Source: Myroides oncorhynchi
Lineage (GTDB): Bacteria > Bacteroidota > Bacteroidia > Flavobacteriales > Flavobacteriaceae
Reading direction: 5' to 3'
DNA: 64,000 nt
NCBI RefSeq assembly: GCF_020905415.1
Contig: NZ_JAJJMP010000001.1
Span: 4,041,501-4,105,500, forward strand
This document shows positions 36,431 through 44,100 of the stretch, one piece after another (the stretch's first letter is position 1; each line of letters begins with the position of its first letter). The translations under genes were made by a program, and so were the position numbers. The notes beneath the pieces are model-generated. The model saw nothing but the letters and a program-made list of their open reading frames with translations, was not told the origin of the DNA and made no database searches.

Positions 36431-37678
36431 TTAGTTGTTTTCTAAATGTAGATACCCTGATTTCTTGATCGTACGTGACTCTGTACCATTATTATAATCG
36501 TAACTAATCACGTAATAGTAAGTACCTGTAGGCAATTTCTCTCCTGAGTTAATTGTAACACGTCCTTCTGAGTATCCTCTAAACACGTTATTATTACTGT
36601 CATAGCTCTTAGTCTCATATACCTTCACCCCCCAACGGTTATAGATCTCAACTCTATTTCTTGGGAAGCGATTAATATTATCAATCAAGAAGAAGTCATT
36701 CTCTCCGTCACCATTAGGCGATACAAGGTTATAAATCACTACATCTCCATCTAATATTAGATCAGTATTCACTGTACCCAAAGTAAAGAATCCATATCCA
36801 CGTACAGAAGTGGGTGTCGTTACAGTTTTATTATCAACATCTACGATACCTCCCTCATCTACCCAGTGCTGATCCTTAGCATCCCAGCGAAGAATACGCA
36901 GGTTCTTTTCTGCCGTTTTTAATAGCTCCTTTGGAGTTGTATCATCATGCCAACCTAATGTTAAGATAACATCGCTCTTGGCATTAGAACTGCGATCCAC
37001 TAGCCAATATTCTCTGCCATTTACCAACTCTACTACACCAGACTTGTGCTTATGAGAGTTAAAGAAGTTCGTATCATCTAAGTTATACTTCCCGATAAAT
37101 ACATCCTTCTCATCTTTAGGAGCAGTAATCGTAGCGTTTCTATAATACTTCTTATCCCCTATCGGAAATACAAATTCGTTATTACCTTCCTTATCAACAG
37201 CACCTTCGATATGGCTATTATCACTAGCATTGACAGCTTTGGCATCTTTTAAGAATGTAAATGAACCTTTGGTTTGATCGATATTAGCAATACCGTCTTG
37301 GAAGTCAACTTTCCCTTGTATTACGATATCGTTTACAACATTAAAAGCAATGTTTTCTGTACTGTTATCCAATACTACATCATTAAACTTGCTGATTGTA
37401 TTACCAGAGATAGTCTGTGCTTTATCACTTTTAAATATTGTAGTCCCTTGAGCTACTTTTCCTTTATAATCAAAGAAAGCACCGTTATTAACTACATCAT
37501 TATACACGTATAGTGTACCATTGTTCTTAAAATCAGCAGCTTCTTTGTTCTCTAAGGTATAATGTGTAGACATTACCCCTTTAGGGCTAATATATAGCCC
37601 TCCCTTGTTTACAGTCTGTGCCATAGATGCCGCAGAACATAAACCACTTACTACTAGGAGTGTTCTTTTAATTACCAT
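36431..37678 (-). CDS. T9SS substrate with gliding-associated (type B) C-terminal domain
   Basis: A 415-aa exported protein with a signal peptide ending near SMAQ. The middle is rich in beta strands (NGTLYVYNDVVNNGAFFDYKG-like, then EFVFPIGDKKYYRNATI). The last 95 residues form the CHU_C/type B sorting domain: VSPNGDGENDFFLIDNI, FPRNRVEIYNRWGVKVYE, LPTGTYYYVISYD and KSGYLHL. That domain directs T9SS export. The gene lies directly upstream of porP/sprF, as seen for paired substrates and transporters. The large 1889-aa protein of the same operon lacks such a domain, so this one may anchor or guide it (inference). Confidence 0.9.
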   Translation of the reverse strand: MVIKRTLLVVSGLCSAASMAQTVNKGGLYISPKGVMSTHYTLENKEAADFKNNGTLYVYNDVVNNGAFFDYKGKVAQGTTIFKSDKAQTISGNTISKFNDVVLDNSTENIAFNVVNDIVIQGKVDFQDGIANIDQTKGSFTFLKDAKAVNASDNSHIEGAVDKEGNNEFVFPIGDKKYYRNATITAPKDEKDVFIGKYNLDDTNFFNSHKHKSGVVELVNGREYWLVDRSSNAKSDVILTLGWHDDTTPKELLKTAEKNLRILRWDAKDQHWVDEGGIVDVDNKTVTTPTSVRGYGFFTLGTVNTDLILDGDVVIYNLVSPNGDGENDFFLIDNINRFPRNRVEIYNRWGVKVYETKSYDSNNNVFRGYSEGRVTINSGEKLPTGTYYYVISYDYNNGTESRTIKKSGYLHLENN

Positions 37679-37701
37679 AGTGAATCACTTTTACTAGTTA
37701 G

Positions 37702-38319
37702 TTATTTTACTACGAATACAATATTCATAATAGATGTAGGAGTACCCGTACCGATGATTTCGTAAGTCATTACACCATTCTCATCAATCTTAATATCTTT
37801 AAATACTGCATCGTCAAAGTCAGTGACATAATAGTATAGATCAATAGCTGCTGGATAATGAGGGATAGCATCAGGAGCACCATTACTCTTTACTGCATGT
37901 CCACTCTTCATAGAGAACTGCTTAGCATACTCTGCATACAACTCTTTAGTTCCGGTTCCAAGTACACTAGTATCAAAAGTGATAGTCGGCATATAGAAGA
38001 ACTTCACAGCTTTATTATCATAAGTCACCATCTGTTGCCATTTCGTACCATCATTATAATAAAAACCTTCTACTACATCCGCTACTTTAGCTGTATTATA
38101 AACAGTCATACCTGCTACGTGAGCTTTTAATGGTGCTGATTTACCTGTTTCAATCAATTCAACACGAGGTAATAAAAGACCTCTGTCACTAGCATCTAAT
38201 TCTAATACAGCATTAGAGTTTACATCTGCAGTGCTCTTACCTGCTACACCTATTTTAGTCTGTGCGAACCCTGCTGATGCAAGGAAAGAAAAGGCTAGGC
38301 TTAAATATATTTTTTTCAT
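37702..38319 (-). CDS. Short secreted VGIGT/LLPRV-type protein (205 aa)
   Basis: Signal peptide ending near GFAQ, then a degenerate form of the shared N-terminal module (KIGVAGKSTADVNSNAVLELDASDRGLLLPRVELI, VYNT and GFYYNDGTKWQQM). The remaining 110 residues differ from the long paralogues and have no repeat. A strong terminator-like hairpin lies only 17 bases before the ATG, so transcription entering from the upstream genes would be reduced. It is 23 bases before the type B protein gene. Function unknown; could be a tip or cap subunit (speculation). Confidence 0.75.
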   Translation of the reverse strand: MKKIYLSLAFSFLASAGFAQTKIGVAGKSTADVNSNAVLELDASDRGLLLPRVELIETGKSAPLKAHVAGMTVYNTAKVADVVEGFYYNDGTKWQQMVTYDNKAVKFFYMPTITFDTSVLGTGTKELYAEYAKQFSMKSGHAVKSNGAPDAIPHYPAAIDLYYYVTDFDDAVFKDIKIDENGVMTYEIIGTGTPTSIMNIVFVVK

Positions 38320-38335
38320 AATGTGAGTTTTGATT

Positions 38336-38389
38336 TAATAAAAAGGGAAGAGCCAGGTAATGTGAGTTTGGCTGTGGCTCTTCCCTTTT
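38336..38389 (-). terminator. Terminator-like hairpin in the leader of the 205-aa gene
   Basis: A perfect 15-bp stem (AAAAGGGAAGAGCCA at 38341-38355 with its complement at 38375-38389) is followed on the minus strand by five Ts. It stands between the 855-aa and 205-aa genes, splitting the operon. Confidence 0.8.
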
Positions 38390-38421
38390 AGAAAAGAATT
38401 ATAATTGTTGTTTGTTGTTGT

Positions 38422-38583
38422 TTTAACTCATAATCAGCGCTAGCCAAATACTACAGAGCAATTCTACTTCATAGCTCTTTCACTAGTTCCAAAACCATAC
38501 TACAGTATGCTTTTATCTCTAATTCAGACCTATTTTGTATAATAACTTTTCGTTGATATGCCTATCGCTATTCTGGGTTTAAA
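38422..38583 (+). mobile_element. Inverted-repeat-ended intergenic element (MITE-like), copy A, 162 bp
   Basis: Very similar along its full length to 60226-60388. Ends form an imperfect inverted repeat of about 20 bases: TTTAACTCATAATCAGCG on the left, and TTTAAACCCAGAATAGCG as complement of the right. A small palindrome (CATACTACAGTATG) lies in the middle. No coding capacity. It directly abuts the stop codon of the 855-aa gene. Confidence 0.7.
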
Positions 38584-41151
38584 TTATGGTTTAGGAGTTG
38601 CAGGAACTAATGGAGTCATAGGAGATAAATTACCTGTGAACTCTACTACGACCTCGTAATCTCCATAAGGCAATGCTGTGTAGAATGCGCCTGTACCGAT
38701 AGCGAACGTAAGTTTATTAGTTGCTGCTACAAGATCTGCTACAGTTGACGCTACTACTTTACCATCTTTAAGGATAGATACAGTTAATACATCTTGGATA
38801 GAAGTTAAACCTGTTATTTTAGACAAATCAAGTTCAACTCCTGTAGTCAATGGAGATGGGTATTTATCAGCTCCTTCTACTTTACCAACAGTAGTTTTAC
38901 CTTTTGCTAAGAATACCATCTTACCATTATATGTATTACCCGTGTTAACGATAGTATTTGTATTATCAATATGATCACCTAAGGCATTCTTAACTACATC
39001 TTTATACTTATTTATAATATCTAAAATGAAAGAAGCTGGTAATTCGATAGGAGTCTTCTCTTCTTTACCATTAACAATCTTCATTGTATAGAATACTTCT
39101 TTACCTTTCACATCACCGAAGTACACATTACCACCTTGGTTTAAGATATTAGTCAGTGCATTCTTCACTTCTTCATTATTATTGATAGAAGAGATGATAT
39201 CAGCAGTCATATTAATGAATTGTTCTTTTTTATCTTCGTTATTATATTTATAGAAGATCTCTCCCTTTTTAACAGCTGTTTCTACTGGAGCCACTGCTTC
39301 TGCATAAGCCTCTAGTTTACCATCTGCTGTAGCTTCTGTTCTAAGGATATTAGTTTTAGTTTCAAAACCAGCTACTAAATCTTCTAACTTAATAGTAACA
39401 TATTCTCCTTTAGTTTTATCAAAGTATTGGAATACCCACTCTTGCTTAGCTGGATCAGTACTGATGTTTTTATAGATTACGTTACCTTCAGAGAACTGTG
39501 TGATGTACTGTAAATACTCTTCTACAGAAGTAAAACTCATATCCTTACCACCTACTTTAATAGTGATATTTCCTTTAGTAGTAAGTATTTCTTCGATATT
39601 ATTAATCACTCCACTTACTACATCTACGTGAATAGCTCCTGCTGGCACTGCTGTCCATTTAGAAGAATCAAGTTCTCCACCTGCTATGATATACGCTTCT
39701 GATAAATAGTATTGTTTATTGTTATAAGTAACAATCGTAGTTTTAGACTCTGCACCTGCTACTAAATCACGTAAAATGATAGTCTTATACTCTCCTGTAG
39801 TCTTGTCATAGTATTGGAATACCCACTCTTCTTTAGTAGGATCAGTACTGATATCTTTATAGATTACATTCCCCTCTGCAGACTGAGAAATGTACTGTAA
39901 GTATTGTTCTACTGTTGTAAAAGTTTTACCACCTTCTGTAATAGAAGTTGTAGATTTTAAGATCTCTTGAATATTTTTTACCACTGTTCCTTTAACATCA
40001 ACAGTAATAGCTCCTTTTGCATTGTTAGGGATGTTATCAATTGTATTTGCTTTATCAACGGCTAACCAATCAATGATTGTTTGTTCTGAGAAATAAACAA
40101 ACCCTGTTACTTTAGCATTTTCTTCAATTTTTCTTACGAAAGTTTTAGTCTCTGTTCCTGCCACTAAATCACGTAAAGTAATTGTTATATATTTATCTGT
40201 AGCCTTATCATAGTACTGGAATACCCAATTAGGTTTAGTAGGATCAGTACTGATATTTTTATAGATTACATTACCATCAGAGAACTGAGTGATGTACTGT
40301 AAATACTCTTCTACTGTAGTAAAAGTTTTATCTCCCTCTGTAGTTTTGATAACGATATTCACAGGTGATTCTAAAATATCTTGGATGTTGTTTACTACAG
40401 TTTCTTTTACTTCAATCTTGATAGCCCCTGGAGTATTCCCATCTAACTTATCTAAGATCTCTTTTATTTTAACTGGATCAGTTTCTGTACCAATAGCTTC
40501 TACAATGGTTTTCTCGTTGAAATACACATATCCTGTTGTTTTACCATTTGTGTCTTTGATCTCTTTAAAGAAAGTATTAGTTTCTACCCCTTGAACCATT
40601 TTAGTTAGGTCAATCTTTTGAGTAGTATACTTATCACCTTTGAAAGTAACATAGAACATCTCTTTCGTCTCAGGATTATAAACGATAGTAGTATGCTTTT
40701 CAGTAACTACTGGTTTACCATCTTTATCTTTATTGTCAGGGTTAGATGGTAATATGTAGTTCACTACTGCTTGAAGGTTTTTCACATCTCCTTCTAACTT
40801 AGTAGTGATATTGGTAATATTATCTCCTAAGTTTTTGATTACAGTATCAAATTCTGATTTGCCAATAATTCTATTCCATTTAGCACCATCCCAGTAGTAA
40901 AACCCTTTAGGCATATTGGTTGATGTTGTGCTGTTATATACTAATAAACTTTCTATTTGAGCTCCTTTAATAGGTGCAAATACAGTCTCTGCTGTTAATG
41001 TAACACGAGGGATTAAGATACCTTTATCGCCAGCTTTAGCTACAATATCAAGTTCTGCAGCGGTAGCAGGATCAGCTGTACCGATCCCTACCTGTGCGTT
41101 TGCGAAATATGTTGTTGTTAATAATGCCGCTAATAATGTGATTTTTTTCAT
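38584..41151 (-). CDS. Secreted VGIGT/LLPRV-type repeat protein (855 aa)
   Basis: Signal peptide ending near ANAQ, then VGIGTADPATAAELDIVAKAGDKGILIPRVTLT and GFYYWDGAKWNRI (to about residue 95). After a coiled-coil-like stretch come repeats of GYVYFNEKTI or VYFSEQTI units alternating with three copies of EYLQYITQFSDGNVIYKNIS-like / WVFQYYDKATDKYITITLRDLVAG (about residues 290-590). The GGNVYFGDV...VFYTMKIV module follows, and the protein closes with FAIGTGAFYTALPYGDYEVVVEFTG plus a Pro-rich tail. It is clearly the same modular family as the 19.9-28.0 kb cluster. It is 33 bases after the 1889-aa gene, so cotranscribed with it. Confidence 0.83.
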   Translation of the reverse strand: MKKITLLAALLTTTYFANAQVGIGTADPATAAELDIVAKAGDKGILIPRVTLTAETVFAPIKGAQIESLLVYNSTTSTNMPKGFYYWDGAKWNRIIGKSEFDTVIKNLGDNITNITTKLEGDVKNLQAVVNYILPSNPDNKDKDGKPVVTEKHTTIVYNPETKEMFYVTFKGDKYTTQKIDLTKMVQGVETNTFFKEIKDTNGKTTGYVYFNEKTIVEAIGTETDPVKIKEILDKLDGNTPGAIKIEVKETVVNNIQDILESPVNIVIKTTEGDKTFTTVEEYLQYITQFSDGNVIYKNISTDPTKPNWVFQYYDKATDKYITITLRDLVAGTETKTFVRKIEENAKVTGFVYFSEQTIIDWLAVDKANTIDNIPNNAKGAITVDVKGTVVKNIQEILKSTTSITEGGKTFTTVEQYLQYISQSAEGNVIYKDISTDPTKEEWVFQYYDKTTGEYKTIILRDLVAGAESKTTIVTYNNKQYYLSEAYIIAGGELDSSKWTAVPAGAIHVDVVSGVINNIEEILTTKGNITIKVGGKDMSFTSVEEYLQYITQFSEGNVIYKNISTDPAKQEWVFQYFDKTKGEYVTIKLEDLVAGFETKTNILRTEATADGKLEAYAEAVAPVETAVKKGEIFYKYNNEDKKEQFINMTADIISSINNNEEVKNALTNILNQGGNVYFGDVKGKEVFYTMKIVNGKEEKTPIELPASFILDIINKYKDVVKNALGDHIDNTNTIVNTGNTYNGKMVFLAKGKTTVGKVEGADKYPSPLTTGVELDLSKITGLTSIQDVLTVSILKDGKVVASTVADLVAATNKLTFAIGTGAFYTALPYGDYEVVVEFTGNLSPMTPLVPATPKP

Positions 41152-41184
41152 GTCTTATTATATATAAAATATTGTTGTTTCTAA

Positions 41185-44100
41185 TTATTTGATTTTGTGT
41201 GTGATGTTCAGGTTTGATTTAACTGAACAGTTTTTCATGTCTAAGTAAATAGGTAGCCTTGCTCCAGCTTCACAACCATTTCTGTAAACCTGTACATAAA
41301 CTACATGGTATGTTACTTTTTTAGTTACTCCATTTTCTTCTTCTTCAAACTCAACTGTTTCTAAGTCGTTCGGTAGTTTAAAACTTGTACTACCTGTTTT
41401 TACAATAGGAGCTACTGCATCTACTGATTTAAAAACTTCGTAATCTGTACAAGCGTCGATTCTTGACAACTCTAAGATTCCTCCAAGACACATATCTTTA
41501 GACACTTTACCAACTTCATATCCTGGATCAACTTTAGGTACAATATTCACATCATAAATGTTTACAAAATCACCGATTACACTTACTAATGTGGTGTAAG
41601 TTATTTTTACTCTATCATACGGTTCTCCAAAAGCCTGAACTATAAACTTATACTTGTTCTTATAATTAATACCTAACAACTTTAAGTCTAAAAAGTTAGT
41701 TTTGCTTCCTTCTATTTCTGGTCCTACTTTCTTACTTCCTAAATAGCGTTGTACCTTATAACCTTTTATCACTTCTAAGCTCAATACAGGATTACCTGGT
41801 ATTTCAGTAATAATATGTAGCTCATCTGTAGGCATAGTTTGTTGTTTAAATACCACTGTCATATGCGCTTGATTTGCTACACCTAAAACTCTCGAGATAG
41901 TAGCATAAGAATCAGGATCATTATCCACAGCTCTCCAAGGGTTGTATACACCAGATACACTACTTGCAACTCCTAAACCTATATCTCCGACTCCATGATA
42001 AACATCTTCTACATTCTTATGAATATCAGTTGTAACTGCATTACAACTAACACTTCCTAATTTTGTATAGAAAACACTATAGACTTTAGCTATCTGTGCT
42101 ACACCAAGTAAAGAGCCTTGAGAAATACGAACTCCCTTATAATCCTGAGGAATACCTTTTATATTAGAAGGAACAAAAGTGAATTCATTTACATTATCCG
42201 CAGAAAGCAAATCTAAAAGTCCTCCTGCTACTGTTTTCAACGGACCAATAACGTTTCCTTTTTCATCTAATCCTTGTACAGATAAACCTCCTGCTAATGT
42301 TAATCCACTGTACTCTTTTCCTAATTTGATTGTAACTGGAGTTCCTTTTGGAATGACATGATCAAAATTGATATTTTGCCAAGTTGTACCAATTCCTAAT
42401 AATCCTAATCCTGTTACAAGTCGTGAATGTGTTGTAGGATTGTTATCAATAGCATTTTCTTTAGCTGTAACTCCACCTGTAATAATAGACCCCCAAGAAG
42501 TATCTCCATCTGCATATACTCGTTGAATTGCTGGTGGACAATCTGAATTATCCAATACAGTTACTGTTATTACTTCTGATGAAGTACATCCATTAGTATT
42601 TGTTGCTGTAATGATAAATGATGTTTGTCCTGCAGTATCAAGAGATTCTGGTAAATTTGGAATTGTTACATTATTTTGGTCAGCATACGTTAATGTTCCC
42701 TCATTAACACTAATTATTGGCCAAACAATCTTTTCTCCTTTTACTACTGTAAAGAATGTATTTCCTGTAATAGTAATAATTGGAGCTTCCAAAATTGTAA
42801 CAGTGAAAATTTCAGATACATCAGACACACATTTACCTTTAGTGTATACTACGGTATAATTACCTAATGTTGATGTTTTTAATGTTTTTTCTGTTCCTAA
42901 TTTATTACTTGGATCTCCTGTAGTAATCGCTACGCCATCTAAATACCATTGGTAAGTATCTGCTATAACATCTGCCTCTAACACAACCTCGGTACCCTCA
43001 CAAACATTTCCATTTGCTACAGTTGATGTGATAATAGCTTTTGGTAAAGAACATGCGCTCTCTACTTTAATCACAGTACCAGGTGCTTTAGTTCCGTTTG
43101 GTTGTGTAGGATTTGTATTATCTACAGGGGGGTAAGAAGGATAGAATACTTCCTTACCTGCTTCTTGCCCTGCTTCACCTACATAAGCGATATTCTTAAT
43201 TTCAACTAGTCCTGTCAAATCACTTGCAACATCTACAGTAAATGTGAATATAGTGATAGCACCAGGAGCTAAACTTCCTTTATGAGTAAAGACTACTTCA
43301 TCAGCATTTACAACGCCGCCTACTTGTGATTTTAACTTCACACCTTTAGGCATCTTATCTTTTACAATAAAATCTGCTATCGGAGTAGACCCTTCATTAC
43401 GTACATGGATAGTATATTCTACTACCTCTCCACCTTTAACAGTATTGATTGTAGCATCATTATTAACTTTATATGATTTCCAAGAAACTAATGCTTGATT
43501 AGGATTAACTACTCTACAGGTACGCGCAACATCATAAAGATGTATACTTGCTCCTACGTTTACTCCTACTAATGATTTCATCCCTATAGAAATACGATCA
43601 TAAGCTGCCTTTGGTCTAAAAGGAAGTTCTACCATTTGACCTGTAGTTAACAAATCAAGAACATTGATTCCATTGATTAATCCGTTCGAGCTTGACAAAG
43701 CATCTACTTCTTTCTCTCCTTTATAAGCTTTAATCTCTAAAGCGCCTATTAAATCAACATTTACTTGACCTCCTTGAGTTTTAAACTTAATCAAGGTTTC
43801 TTCACCAGCTTTTGCATCACTATTAAAGTAAATGTATTGTCTAACTGCTCCAGCAATATTTAATGTCCCTGAAGATATTTCAGAATAATTTGTAGTATTG
43901 TTATCAATAGCACGCTCAGGATTTTTAACTCCTCCTCCTGATAAATCTTTTACATCAAGAGCCAATCCGTTATATTCGAATGAAGTTGCAAATGAAGGAG
44001 CACAAGAGTTCGTATCACTTTCATAACACATACCATAAACATTCATGCTATTAGGTTTAGCTAACAGACCTAAAGCACTATTAGTTTTATCTGTAATCCG

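Noticed and set aside
40289..40594. Plus-strand open frame of 101 codons
   Set aside because: Antisense of repeated coding sequence in the 855-aa gene; no promoter or motif.
19915..41151. Prophage tail-fibre genes
   Set aside because: The VGIGT-type N terminus recalls tail fibres, but every member has a signal peptide, there are no capsid, terminase or integrase genes, and one locus is tied to T9SS genes.
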